NCBI RefSeq assembly: GCF_036077095.1
Contig: NZ_CP107960.1
Coordinates: forward strand, 3,968,001-4,032,000
Direction of reading: 5' to 3'
Origin: Streptomyces sp. NBC_00376
GTDB lineage: Bacteria > Actinomycetota > Actinomycetes > Streptomycetales > Streptomycetaceae
DNA length: 64,000 bases
The notes below the pieces were generated by a model. That model was not told the origin of the DNA. It saw nothing but the letters and a program-made list of their open reading frames with translations, and searched no databases. The first letter of the stretch is position 1, and each line of letters starts with the position of its first letter. Positions 16,306-25,132 of the stretch are shown here, one piece after another. Position numbers and translations under genes: made by a program.

Positions 16306-17031
16306 ATGGCAGCCAGGACCAACCCGATCCCGTCCGTGTGGACCCGACAGCAGCGCGAGCCCGATCAGCCCGCGCTCAGCCGGGCCGCGATCGTCCGCGA
16401 GGCGATCGTGATGCTGGACGCCGACGGCATCGAGGCGCTCAGCATGCGCAAGCTCGGCGCCCGGCTGAACGCCGGCGCGACCTCGCTCTACCGGCACGTC
16501 GCGACCAAGGACGAGCTGATGGAACTCGCGGTGGACGAGGTCTTCGGCGAGATCACGGTCCCCGCCGCCGACAGCCCGGACTGGCGCGCCGCCGCCACCG
16601 AGGCGGCCCGGTCCTTCCGCTCGACGGCCCTGCGCCACCCCTGGCTGGCCTCGGTCCTCGGCCAGGCGGGCCTCGCCTACCTGGGCCCCAACCTGATGTC
16701 GTTCTCGGAACGGCTGGCCGCCCTGTTCGCCGCCATCGGCTTCCCCGAGCCGAGCCGCGCGATCGACACCGTGATGACCTACGTCATCGGCGCCGGCACC
16801 ACCGAGGCGGCCTGGCTCACCACCGTCGCCCGCTCCGGCGAGACCGAGGCCGGCTTCATCGCCCGCCTCCTGCCGGCCGCCCAGCGGGCCGCGGCCGAAC
16901 ACGACCACCTCGCCGGCGCCTTCGGCGCCGCCATGGAGACCGCCCCCGAGGAGATCCGCGACGCGAAGTTCACGTACGGCCTGGAGGTCGTCCTCGACGG
17001 ACTGGCGATGCGGCTCCCCCCGTCCCGGTAG
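16306..17031 (+). CDS. TetR-family repressor of the adjacent exporter (TetR_C type)
   Basis: A 241-residue regulator. The N-terminal helix-turn-helix (about 25-75) contains LSMRKLGARLNAGATSLYRH, the recognition helix region of the tetracycline-repressor subfamily. The C-terminal ligand domain (about 90-235) begins DWRAAATEAARSFRSTALRH, also characteristic of TetR_C proteins. It should release the exporter promoter on binding the drug. GAGGAGGAG lies just before the ATG, giving a strong ribosome site. It is divergent from the exporter and has matching dyads in the gap. The next gene downstream (TPP enzyme) has its own promoter with a different palindrome. Confidence 0.93.
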   Translation: MAARTNPIPSVWTRQQREPDQPALSRAAIVREAIVMLDADGIEALSMRKLGARLNAGATSLYRHVATKDELMELAVDEVFGEITVPAADSPDWRAAATEAARSFRSTALRHPWLASVLGQAGLAYLGPNLMSFSERLAALFAAIGFPEPSRAIDTVMTYVIGAGTTEAAWLTTVARSGETEAGFIARLLPAAQRAAAEHDHLAGAFGAAMETAPEEIRDAKFTYGLEVVLDGLAMRLPPSR

Positions 17032-17066
17032 CTCCCGCCGCCCCAGCGGCCGCCGCCACCCGACAA

Positions 17067-17082
17067 CTGAACAAACGTTCAG
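17067..17082. promoter_or_regulatory. Perfect palindrome upstream of the TPP enzyme operon
   Basis: CTGAAC (17067-17072) and GTTCAG (17077-17082) are perfect inverted repeats around AAAC, giving a TetR/GntR-type operator shape just upstream of a -35 element at 17095. Confidence 0.55.
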
Positions 17083-17094
17083 CACCCGCACGCA

Positions 17095-17139
17095 TTGACA
17101 CGGGCGATCCGCACTCCAAATACTGACTACTCATTCAGT
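17095..17139 (+). promoter_or_regulatory. Sigma-70-type promoter with overlapping inverted repeat
   Basis: TTGACA (17095-17100), an 18-bp spacer and AATACT (17119-17124) form a near-consensus HrdB-type promoter, rare in Streptomyces. Overlapping the -10 and start point is ACTGA-N8-TCAGT (17122-17139), a second dyad ending one base before the AAGGAG ribosome site. The promoter is thus boxed by two different palindromes. Confidence 0.65.
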
Positions 17140-17153
17140 AAGGAGCCTGTGCA

Positions 17154-18803
17154 GTGCCTGGACACCCCATGCCGGATCCCCCCGCCGTCCCCACCCCGGT
17201 CACCGGCGGGGAAGCCCTGGTCCGGGCGCTGGCCGCACACGGGGTGACCCGGGCCTTCGGCATCCCCGGCACCCACAACCTGGAGATCTACCGGCACCTG
17301 GCCGCCTACCGGATCGACCACCTCAACCCCCGCCACGAACAGGGCGCGGGCTACGCCGCCGACGCCTACGCCCGGGTCTGCGGGCAGCCCGGCGTGGCGA
17401 TCACCACCACCGGACCGGCCCTGCTGAACATCGCGGCCGCCGTCGGCCAGGCGTACTCCGACAGCGTCCCGCTCCTCGTCGTCTCACCCGGCATGCCGCT
17501 GCGCCACCCCCGGCAGCCCACCGGCCTGCTGCACGAGATGCGCAGCCAGACCGAGGCGCTGCGGGGCGTCGCGGCCGTCAGCCACCGGGTGTCCTCGGCC
17601 GAGGAGATCGGCGTGGCGGTCGCCCGCGCCTTCACCCTCTTCCGTACGCGGCGCCCCCGCCCCGTACACATCGAGATACCACTGGACCTGCTCACCGCCG
17701 TGGAACCGGCCGGGCCGGTACGGACCGCCCCGCCGTCCTCCCCCGCGACGGCTGATCCGGACGCGCTCTCGGCGGCCGGCGAGGCACTGCGCTCGGCCGC
17801 CCGGCCCGCGATCGTGCTCGGCGGCGGAGCGCGCGCAGCCGCCGCCGAGTGCCTGCGGCTGGCCGAGGAGCTGGGTGCCCCCGTGGTGACCACCGCCAAC
17901 GGCAAGGGGATCGTCGCCGAGACCCACCCGCTGTCGCTCGGCGTCTCCCTGCACAGCCGGGCCGTCCGGCACTGGCTGGCGGAGCGCGACGTGGTGCTCG
18001 CCGTCGGCACCGAACTCGCCGAGTCCGACCTGTGGGAGCCCCTGCCCACGCTCGGCGGCACGCTCGTCCGGGCCGACATCGATCCGGCACAGATGTACGC
18101 GGGGCTGCCCGCCGGCATCCCCCTGGTCGGCGACGCCCGCCACACCCTGCGCGCCCTACTCGCCGCCCTCCCCCCGGCCGCCGGCGCGCACCCCGGGGCC
18201 TACCGGGCCGTCGCCGCACTGCGCGAGGCGCGCAACGCCGAGACCCGGAGCGAGGACACCCCCCTCCTGCCCTACCTGGCGGCCATCAGGTCGGTGCTCC
18301 CGGCGGACACGGTGCTCACCTCCGACAGCGCCCAGTGCTGCTACTACGGCGCGATCCCGCACCTGCCCGTCGCCCCGGAGGGCCGCTACCTGCACCCGAC
18401 GGGCTTCGGCACGCTCGGCTACGCGCTGCCCGCCGCCATCGGTGCCAAGACCGCGGACCCCACCCGGCCGGTCGTCGCCCTGAGCGGCGACGGCGGCCTC
18501 CAGTTCTCCGTACAGGAGCTGGCCACCGCCGTACAGCTGCGGCTCCCGCTGCCCGTCGTGGTCTTCGACAACGGCGGCTACGGCGAGATCCGCGACGAAA
18601 TGGTCTCCCGCGGCGACCGCCCCACCGCGGTCGACCTGCCGCCGGTCGACCTGCCCGCCCTGGCCCGCGCCTACGGCGGCCACGGCGTACGAGCCGACTC
18701 GCCCGAGGCACTGGCCGAGGCACTGCACCACGCCCTGAACACCCCCGGCCCCACCCTCATCACCGTCCCCCTCGCGACCGCCCCCAGGGAGCTCCCCCGA
18801 TGA
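17154..18803 (+). CDS. Thiamine-diphosphate-dependent 2-oxoacid decarboxylase-like enzyme (AruI/acetolactate synthase family)
   Basis: A 549-residue ThDP enzyme with the three usual domains. The N-terminal PYR domain has the catalytic glutamate in RHEQGAGYAADAYARV. The central domain is about 200-335. The C-terminal PP domain has GDGGLQFSVQELATA followed by FDNGGYGEI, the metal-ThDP motif GDG-x26-N. It lacks an obvious FAD-binding signature. It most resembles the branch with 5-guanidino-2-oxopentanoate decarboxylase (AruI), which removes CO2 from a 2-oxo acid to give an aldehyde. AAGGAG precedes the GTG. Its stop overlaps the dehydrogenase ATG, so the 2-oxo acid is probably supplied by that partner. 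The exact substrate is not readable; arginine, lysine or another cationic amino acid is possible. Confidence 0.82.
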   Translation: MPGHPMPDPPAVPTPVTGGEALVRALAAHGVTRAFGIPGTHNLEIYRHLAAYRIDHLNPRHEQGAGYAADAYARVCGQPGVAITTTGPALLNIAAAVGQAYSDSVPLLVVSPGMPLRHPRQPTGLLHEMRSQTEALRGVAAVSHRVSSAEEIGVAVARAFTLFRTRRPRPVHIEIPLDLLTAVEPAGPVRTAPPSSPATADPDALSAAGEALRSAARPAIVLGGGARAAAAECLRLAEELGAPVVTTANGKGIVAETHPLSLGVSLHSRAVRHWLAERDVVLAVGTELAESDLWEPLPTLGGTLVRADIDPAQMYAGLPAGIPLVGDARHTLRALLAALPPAAGAHPGAYRAVAALREARNAETRSEDTPLLPYLAAIRSVLPADTVLTSDSAQCCYYGAIPHLPVAPEGRYLHPTGFGTLGYALPAAIGAKTADPTRPVVALSGDGGLQFSVQELATAVQLRLPLPVVVFDNGGYGEIRDEMVSRGDRPTAVDLPPVDLPALARAYGGHGVRADSPEALAEALHHALNTPGPTLITVPLATAPRELPR

Positions 18804-20014
18804 CCACCGCTGCCGCCACCGACCCCATCCCCGCCCCCGCCCCTCCCCTGATCTCCCTCACCTGGACCGACCAGGAGACCGGGCACCAGGGCCACCTGGT
18901 CATCGACCGCCTGGTGCGCGGCGTCTCCAGCGGCGGTCTGCGGATGCGCTCCGGCTGCACGCTGGCGGAAGTCACCGGCCTGGCCCGGGGCATGACGATG
19001 AAGGAGGCTCTGCACTACAACCCGCAGGGCCGCTACATCCCGCTGGGCGGCGCCAAGGGCGGCATCGACTGCGACCCGCGCGACCCCGCCGCCTACGGCG
19101 TCCTCGTCCGCTATCTGCGCGCCGTACGCCCCTACATCGAAAACTTCTGGACCACCGGCGAGGACCTCGGCCTCACCCAGGACCTGGTCGACCGGGCCGC
19201 CGCCGAGGCGGGCCTGGTCTCCTCCATCCAGGCCGTCTACCCGCTCCTGGACGACGAGGAGGCCGCCCGGCGGCGCCTCGCCGACGCGTTCGCCATCGAC
19301 GTGGACGGCATCGGCCTGGACGAGCTGGTGGGCGGCTGCGGCGTCGCCGAATCGGTGCTCACGGCCCTGGACCGGGCCGGCGTCGCCCACCGGGAGACCC
19401 GTGTCGCGGTGCAGGGCCTCGGCACCATGGGCGGCGCCACCGCCCGCTTCCTGGCCCGCGCCGGGCTGCGCGTCGTCGCGGTCGCCGACATCAAGGGCAC
19501 CATCGCCAACCCCGCCGGCCTGGACGTCGAGGCGCTGCTCGCCGCCCGCGACGGCCACGGCACCGTGGACCGCACCGCACTCCGCGCCGAGGACCGCGAA
19601 CTGCCGGCCGACGCCTGGCTGGCCGCCGACGCCGAGGTACTGGTCCCGGCCGCCGTCTCGTACGCCGTGGACACCGCCAACCAGGCGGGCATCACCGCCC
19701 GTTGGATCGTCGAGGCCGCCAACATGCCGGTGGTGCCGGAGGCGGAGGCACTGCTGGCCGCCCGCGGCATCACCGTACTGCCGGACGTGGTCGTCAACTC
19801 CGGTACGAACGCCTGGTGGTGGTGGACCCTGTTCGGCGACATCGGCGCCGACGCCGACGAGGCGTTCACGTACACCCGCCGCTCGATGCGCGCCCTGGTC
19901 GACCGGATACTGACCCGCGCCGAATCCGAGAACACCACCCCCCGGGCCGCCGCACACGCCCTGGCCGCGGACCGGCTCCCGATCGTCACCGAACGCTTCG
20001 GCACGTTCCGCTGA
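18800..20014 (+). CDS. Glu/Leu/Phe/Val-family amino acid dehydrogenase
   Basis: A 404-residue NAD(P)-dependent oxidative deaminase. RGMTMKEALHYNPQGRYIPL followed by GGAKGGIDCDPRD carries the two conserved lysines of the substrate site. VAVQGLGTMGGATARFLA (about 200-217) is the Rossmann GxGxxG of the NAD(P) domain. VVNSGTNAWWWW closes the active site, but with an unusual run of four tryptophans. It converts an L-amino acid to its 2-oxo acid and ammonia. Translation is coupled to the ThDP enzyme (ATGA), so the pair probably runs deamination then decarboxylation to an aldehyde. Substrate unknown; the tryptophan cluster suggests a large or unusual side chain. Confidence 0.87.
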   Translation: MTTAAATDPIPAPAPPLISLTWTDQETGHQGHLVIDRLVRGVSSGGLRMRSGCTLAEVTGLARGMTMKEALHYNPQGRYIPLGGAKGGIDCDPRDPAAYGVLVRYLRAVRPYIENFWTTGEDLGLTQDLVDRAAAEAGLVSSIQAVYPLLDDEEAARRRLADAFAIDVDGIGLDELVGGCGVAESVLTALDRAGVAHRETRVAVQGLGTMGGATARFLARAGLRVVAVADIKGTIANPAGLDVEALLAARDGHGTVDRTALRAEDRELPADAWLAADAEVLVPAAVSYAVDTANQAGITARWIVEAANMPVVPEAEALLAARGITVLPDVVVNSGTNAWWWWTLFGDIGADADEAFTYTRRSMRALVDRILTRAESENTTPRAAAHALAADRLPIVTERFGTFR

Positions 20015-20041
20015 CAGCCGCGTCGAAGGGCTTGCGGGGAT

Positions 20042-20878
20042 TCACGGTCGACGGGAGTCCGGTCCGGGAAGACGGACGCCGGAGGGACGGACGCCGGAGG
20101 GACGGACGCCGGGGAGACGGACGCCGGCGGCACGGAGCCTGCTCTCGACGAGCGCGGCCAGCCGGGCGGCGGCCGGTGCCTCCTCCTCACCGTGACGGGC
20201 GATCAGCTCGTACCGGGTCGCGGCCTCGGTACGGGCCTGCAGGCCGGTCACTATCCTGAGCTGTTCGGGGCTGGCGAGGTAGTGGTCGGCCAGGGCGGTG
20301 GCGAGTTCGGCGATGCGGGGGTCGTCGGGTTCCCAGGCCGCGGATTCGGCGGCGCGCCTGCTCAGCGCGACGAACCGGGAGTCCCGCAGGGCGTGTTCGA
20401 CATGGGCGAGGTGGTCGTCGAAGCCTTCGGGGACCAGGGCCTTGGCGAGCACCAGGCCCTCCCGGGCGGCCGCCACCTCGTCCGCGGTGAAGCCGAGGCC
20501 CGCCATCCGCTCCAGCAACGCCACGGCGCGGTCGGGCAGCAGGGCCCGGTTGCCGTCGGAGAGCCGGTGCAGCGTGTCCCGCCGGGCGGTCAATTCCCTG
20601 ATCCGCTCGGTGAGCTGCCGCTCGACATCGGCCAGTGCGGTGGCGAACTGCGCGGCGTCGGCATCGAGCAGGGGCCCGATCTCCGCCAGCGGAACCCCGG
20701 CGACGGCCAGCGTGCGGACCTGCACCAGCCGCAACAAGTCGGCCGATCCGTAACGTCGGTAGCCGGAGCTGTCACGCACGGGCTCCTCGGCCAGGCCGAG
20801 CTTGTGGTAGTGCCGCACCGTCTTCACCGTGATGCCGACGAATGCCGCCGCCTGCCCGATCGTGACCCCGTTGCTCAT
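20042..20878 (-). CDS. MerR-family regulator with large C-terminal domain
   Basis: A 278-residue MerR-type regulator. The N-terminal winged helix-turn-helix is VTIGQAAAFVGITVKTVRHY (5-24) with the wing SSGYRRYGSADLLRLVQVRT. A coiled coil follows (about 85-125), then a helical ligand domain of about 130 residues of the kind found in antibiotic-sensing actinobacterial members. The last 25 residues are a repeat of G-V-R-[LP]-[PS] encoded by a perfect 15-bp DNA tandem repeat. No strong ribosome site is seen at the ATG 20878. It lies 55 bp downstream of the serine hydrolase gene on the same strand and probably forms an operon with it. Confidence 0.88.
   Translation of the reverse strand: MSNGVTIGQAAAFVGITVKTVRHYHKLGLAEEPVRDSSGYRRYGSADLLRLVQVRTLAVAGVPLAEIGPLLDADAAQFATALADVERQLTERIRELTARRDTLHRLSDGNRALLPDRAVALLERMAGLGFTADEVAAAREGLVLAKALVPEGFDDHLAHVEHALRDSRFVALSRRAAESAAWEPDDPRIAELATALADHYLASPEQLRIVTGLQARTEAATRYELIARHGEEEAPAAARLAALVESRLRAAGVRLPGVRPSGVRPSGVRLPGPDSRRP
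20071..20130. repeat. Four copies of a 15-bp tandem repeat inside the MerR gene
   Basis: The unit GACGGACGCCGGAGG occurs at 20071-20085 and 20086-20100 exactly. It recurs at 20101-20115 (last bases GGGA) and 20116-20130 (ending GCGG). Being a multiple of three, it encodes a repeated pentapeptide at the protein C-terminus and could change copy number without breaking the frame. Confidence 0.9.
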
Positions 20879-20933
20879 CCGCCAAGCCTGCCTCACGGGC
20901 CGGGCCGGACCGGCCCGGCCGCCGCAGAACACC

Positions 20934-22067
20934 TCATTTGCAGAACACTTCGCCGACGAGCCGCTGCGTCGCCTGCTGGAACGCCACGGCCTGGGACAGC
21001 GCGGCGTCGTCCACGTAGTTCAGTGTGGCGGTCAGGGTCCTGCTGCCGTCGGGCGTGCTGTACATCAGCGCCGCATGACCGGCGGCGCCGCCGTTGTGGG
21101 TGATGACGGTGCCACCGCTGCCGATGTCCTGCACGAACACCCCCAGGCCGTAACCCATGCCCGGAGCGGGCGTCGGGCGCGGCGTGCACATCTCGGCCAG
21201 CAGCTCGGCCGGCAGGAGCCTGCCGCTCACCAGCGCGGAGATGAACGTGTGCAGGTCCTGGGAGGTCGAGATCATGTCACCACCGCTGGAGATCCAGGAC
21301 GGGTTCAGCCTGGTGACGTCGACCGTCTTCTCCTCGCCGGCGTCCTCGTAGCGGTAGTAGGCATGTGCGTGCGGCTCGGCGATCTCCACCTGGGTGGTGG
21401 GTGCCACGGTGCCCGACAGCCCGAGCGGCTCCAGGATCAGCCGCTGCATCTCCTCGGTGACCGAGCGGCCGGTGATCTGCTCGATCAGCAGCCTGGCCAG
21501 CACGTAGTTGGTGTTGGAGTAGCTCCAGTCCGTCCCCGGCTCGAACCGCGCCGGCTTGGACAGCGCCAGCCGCACCAGCTCCGCCGGCGGATAGGTCTTG
21601 AAGCGGTTGTCCACCCACTCCTTGCCCGCGGTGGTGGCGGGGATACCCGGCACCACCGTCCCGTCCTCGTAGTACTCGCCGGTGAAGTTGAAGATCCCGC
21701 TGGTGTGCTGCAGCAGCATCCGCACGGTGATCCGCCGGTCCAGCCCGAACTCCGGCAGGCAGTCGGCCACCGGGGTGTCCAGCCCGATCCTGCCCTCGGC
21801 CACCAGTTGCAGGACCAGGGTCGCGGTGAAGGTCTTGGTGTTGCTGCCGATCCGGACGTGCCCGTCCACCGGCGGCTTCGCGGCCTCCCCCAGCCTGCTC
21901 ACCCCGGCACTGCCGACCCACTCGCCCCGCTCGTCGTGCACGCGCAGCGTGATCCCGGTGATACCGGAATCGACGATCCCCTCCAGGACCTCGCGGAGTT
22001 CCGGCCGGTCCTGCCCGGCGGCGGCGTCGGACGTGCTCTTGTCCTGGTCGGAAAGATTGATGTCCAT
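20934..22067 (-). CDS. Serine hydrolase, beta-lactamase/D-Ala-D-Ala carboxypeptidase family (class C-like)
   Basis: A 377-residue penicillin-binding-protein-fold hydrolase. The catalytic SxxK is SNTK at 75-78 in VRIGSNTKTFTATLVLQLVA, the second motif is YSN in WSYSNTNYVLARLL, and the third is the HNG of VITHNGGAAGH. There is no signal peptide, unlike true cell-wall carboxypeptidases, so it may be a cytoplasmic esterase or peptidase. GGAG precedes the ATG at 22067. Downstream on the same strand is a MerR regulator. TGACCCAAGGTCA at 22144-22156 upstream is a candidate operator. Substrate unknown. Confidence 0.88.
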   Translation of the reverse strand: MDINLSDQDKSTSDAAAGQDRPELREVLEGIVDSGITGITLRVHDERGEWVGSAGVSRLGEAAKPPVDGHVRIGSNTKTFTATLVLQLVAEGRIGLDTPVADCLPEFGLDRRITVRMLLQHTSGIFNFTGEYYEDGTVVPGIPATTAGKEWVDNRFKTYPPAELVRLALSKPARFEPGTDWSYSNTNYVLARLLIEQITGRSVTEEMQRLILEPLGLSGTVAPTTQVEIAEPHAHAYYRYEDAGEEKTVDVTRLNPSWISSGGDMISTSQDLHTFISALVSGRLLPAELLAEMCTPRPTPAPGMGYGLGVFVQDIGSGGTVITHNGGAAGHAALMYSTPDGSRTLTATLNYVDDAALSQAVAFQQATQRLVGEVFCK

Positions 22068-22143
22068 GGTGGTTGGCTCCCCTGAGTCCGCTGTGCCCGG
22101 ATCGGCGCCCGTCGCGGCCTGCCGATGCGACGAGCGTCCACCC

Positions 22144-22156
22144 TGACCCAAGGTCA
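22144..22156. promoter_or_regulatory. Palindrome upstream of the serine hydrolase operon
   Basis: TGACCCAAGGTCA is a dyad of TGACC/GGTCA around CAA, 77 bp before the hydrolase start. On the minus strand it includes TTGACC, a possible -35. It could bind the MerR regulator encoded in the same operon. Confidence 0.4.
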
Positions 22157-22215
22157 ACCTCAACGGTGATCCGGCTCACACCCGTACCGATCGGTCGCCG
22201 TTCGGCCACAGGACA

Positions 22216-22253
22216 GAAAAAGACCCAGGCCGGAGGGCATCCGGCCTGGGTCT
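22216..22253 (-). terminator. Intrinsic terminator of the tRNA-Thr gene
   Basis: AGACCCAGGCCGG (22221-22233) pairs perfectly with 22241-22253 around AGGGCAT. Read on the minus strand the stem is followed by five T residues (A-run at 22216-22220), a classical rho-independent terminator seven bases after the tRNA. Confidence 0.92.
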
Positions 22254-22259
22254 TCGCGG

Positions 22260-22333
22260 AGCCCCCTGTCGGATTCGAACCGACGACCTACGCATTACAA
22301 GTGCGTTGCTCTGGCCAGCTGAGCTAAGGAGGC
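22260..22333 (-). tRNA. tRNA-Thr (anticodon TGT)
   Basis: The minus strand folds into a full cloverleaf. Acceptor arm GCCTCCT pairs with AGGGGGC (one G-T pair). The D-arm is in TAGCTCAGCTGGCCAGAGCA. The anticodon arm ACGCA pairs with TGCGT around CTTGTAA, giving anticodon TGT. The T-arm is GTCGGTTCGAATCCGAC. TGT reads ACA/ACG threonine codons. The discriminator is T, and CCA is not encoded, so it must be added after transcription. No integrase or duplicated 3' end lies nearby, so it is not an occupied attachment site here. Confidence 0.96.
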
Positions 22334-22398
22334 GTGCCGGAGCAGTGTAACCAACGTCGCACCCCGCGCGGTCCCCGAATTTCGCGGGCATCGAACTA

Positions 22399-22427
22399 CT
22401 GACAGATTCCAAATGGCCAGGTAGCGT
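22399..22427 (+). promoter_or_regulatory. Candidate msiK promoter
   Basis: CTGACA (22399-22404), a 17-bp spacer and TAGCGT (22422-22427) form a HrdB-like promoter 86 bp before the msiK start. The region is AT-richer than its surroundings. Confidence 0.5.
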
Positions 22428-22512
22428 CGCTGAAGGTTCGCCCAAGTGGACCAGACCACTCCCGCACTCGGATCGTCCGGCACGTTCCTGCCGGTGGAGG
22501 AGAAGATTCAGC

Positions 22513-23649
<1,137 letters not shown>

Positions 23650-23672
23650 CGCCCCGCACACCCGCACCACAG

Positions 23673-23701
23673 CGGCCCCGCACGTATCGCGTGCGGGGCC
23701 G
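23673..23701 (+). terminator. Terminator after msiK
   Basis: CGGCCCCGCAC (23673-23683) and GTGCGGGGCCG (23691-23701) form an 11-bp perfect stem with a 7-base loop. The remaining 194 bp up to the next start show no coding sense; the AT-richer part at 23805-23880 is the likely promoter. Confidence 0.8.
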
Positions 23702-23895
23702 TTCGCGCCTCGCGGGGCGCTGCAGAGTTCGGACGGGGTCCGGACGGGGTTTGGGTCCGTACGGAGCCGGATTGCCCGGCACACCGGTCATTTCGGCCCC
23801 GTTCGTCAACACCGGATTCGAAAAGCACCCTCGAACCATCCCCCTCAAGGGTGACGAATTGTCGCCATATCATCACTGCCCGCTACGCTCGCTGC

Positions 23896-24309
23896 GTGAC
23901 CCACACTGCGCGCCGCATCGGCCGATCCCTCGCCTTCGTACTGCCCGTCGTGATGGTCCTCTCCGGGACCCTCGCCGTCACCAGCGTGCCGTGGGCAGCG
24001 CACGGCTCCGAGCCGCAGGTCCTGACCGCGTCGGCCCACGACATCTCCAAGCGCGCCGAGGCGCGCACTCCGCAGGACGCCCTCCGCGACCGGCTGCTCG
24101 TGGAGCTCCGGGAGAAGGACCCGGCGGTCGCGCTCACCGACCTCCAGCGCTCCGTCGAGGGCCGCCCCTCGCTCGCCCGGCACTGCATGTCGATCGCCAA
24201 GGCACTGGGCCGCGCCGCCGTCGAGAAGTACGGCCCCACCCACGCCCACCGGTTCTCGCGCCCCGTCTGCGACACGTCCTTCGCCTCGGGCGTCGCCCGG
24301 TTCAGCTGA
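23896..24309 (+). CDS. Small secreted protein of unknown function
   Basis: A 137-residue protein with an N-terminal signal or membrane segment (SLAFVLPVVMVLSGTLAVTS) and a short exported part with two cysteines (HCMSIAK and SRPVCDTSF). These could form a disulfide. No known domain recognised. The GTG at 23896 is chosen because it puts basic residues (THTARRIGRS) directly before the hydrophobic stretch. There is no ribosome site, so the mRNA may be leaderless. It lies 34 bp upstream of the nucleotidyltransferase gene and could share its transcript. Confidence 0.7.
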   Translation: MTHTARRIGRSLAFVLPVVMVLSGTLAVTSVPWAAHGSEPQVLTASAHDISKRAEARTPQDALRDRLLVELREKDPAVALTDLQRSVEGRPSLARHCMSIAKALGRAAVEKYGPTHAHRFSRPVCDTSFASGVARFS

Positions 24310-24343
24310 CCGGCCGCTCCGGGCACCGCATATCGTGCCTGGC

Positions 24344-25054
24344 ATGCATACGTATCCGACGCAGGCCGTGGTCCTGGCGGGTGGCCAGGGATCGCGGCTG
24401 CGCCCGTACACCGACGACCGCCCCAAGCCGATGGTCGAGATCCCGGGCACCGGGACTCCGATCATCGGCCATCAGCTTTCCTGGCTGGCCGCCGAAGGCG
24501 TGACCGACGCCGTGGTGTCGTGCGGTCATCTGGCCGAGGTGCTGCAGGAGTGGCTGGACTCGGCGGTGCTGCCGCTGCGCGTGACGACCGTCGTGGAGTC
24601 CGAGCCGCTGGGCCGCGGCGGCGGGCTCAAGTACGCCGCCACCCGGCTGCCCGAACCCGAGCAGCCCTGGTACGCCACCAACGGCGACATCTGGACGCGC
24701 TTCTCCCTGCGCGAGATGGCCGCGTTCCACACCGAGCGCGATGCGACCGCCACGCTGGCCCTGGCCCGTCCCCGCATCCCGTGGGGTGCCGTGGAGACGG
24801 ACGCGTTCGGGCACATCACCGACTTCATCGAGTCGCCGCCCTCGCCGTATCTGATCAATGCCGGGGTGTACGTCTTCTCCCCGGAGTTCACGACGCTGCT
24901 GCCGGACCGGGGCGACCACGAGCGGACGACGTTCCCCCGGCTGGCCCGCGAGCGCAGGCTCGCCGGGTACCCGCTGCCGCACGGGGCGTACTGGCGGGCC
25001 ATCGACACGGCGAAGGACCTCACCGAGGCCGCCAAGGAGCTCGACGGAGGCTGA
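24344..25054 (+). CDS. NDP-sugar nucleotidyltransferase family protein
   Basis: A 236-residue nucleotidyltransferase of the glucose-1-phosphate thymidylyl/mannose-1-phosphate guanylyl type. The N-terminal AVVLAGGQGSRLRPYTDDRP carries the GGxGxRLxPxT nucleotide loop. PKPMVEIPG supplies the catalytic lysine. NGDIW holds the metal-binding aspartate, and PYLINAGVYVFSPEF is the conserved sugar-site segment. It should make an NDP-hexose from NTP and hexose-1-phosphate; neither base nor sugar can be fixed from sequence. It is shorter than enzymes with a C-terminal beta-helix. The ATG at 24344 is preferred to the GTG three codons earlier because family members begin there. Confidence 0.87.
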   Translation: MHTYPTQAVVLAGGQGSRLRPYTDDRPKPMVEIPGTGTPIIGHQLSWLAAEGVTDAVVSCGHLAEVLQEWLDSAVLPLRVTTVVESEPLGRGGGLKYAATRLPEPEQPWYATNGDIWTRFSLREMAAFHTERDATATLALARPRIPWGAVETDAFGHITDFIESPPSPYLINAGVYVFSPEFTTLLPDRGDHERTTFPRLARERRLAGYPLPHGAYWRAIDTAKDLTEAAKELDGG

Positions 25055-25066
25055 CCACCGGCGCAT

Positions 25067-25114
25067 GGCGAAGGGGCGGTCACCGGTGCGAAGCCGGTGG
25101 CCGCCCCTTTCGCC
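25067..25114. terminator. Bidirectional terminator between nucleotidyltransferase and DoxX genes
   Basis: A long hairpin of nearly 20 bp with one mismatch: GGCGAAGGGGCGG at 25067-25079 and CACCGG at 25081-25086 pair with 25094-25114 around TGCGAAG. It lies between two convergent genes. Confidence 0.8.
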
Positions 25115-25132
25115 GTGTGCCGGGGCGGTGGC

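Noticed and set aside
22260..22333. tRNA-Thr as a possible integration site for a mobile element
   Set aside because: No integrase, excisionase or duplicated tRNA 3' end is seen on either side.
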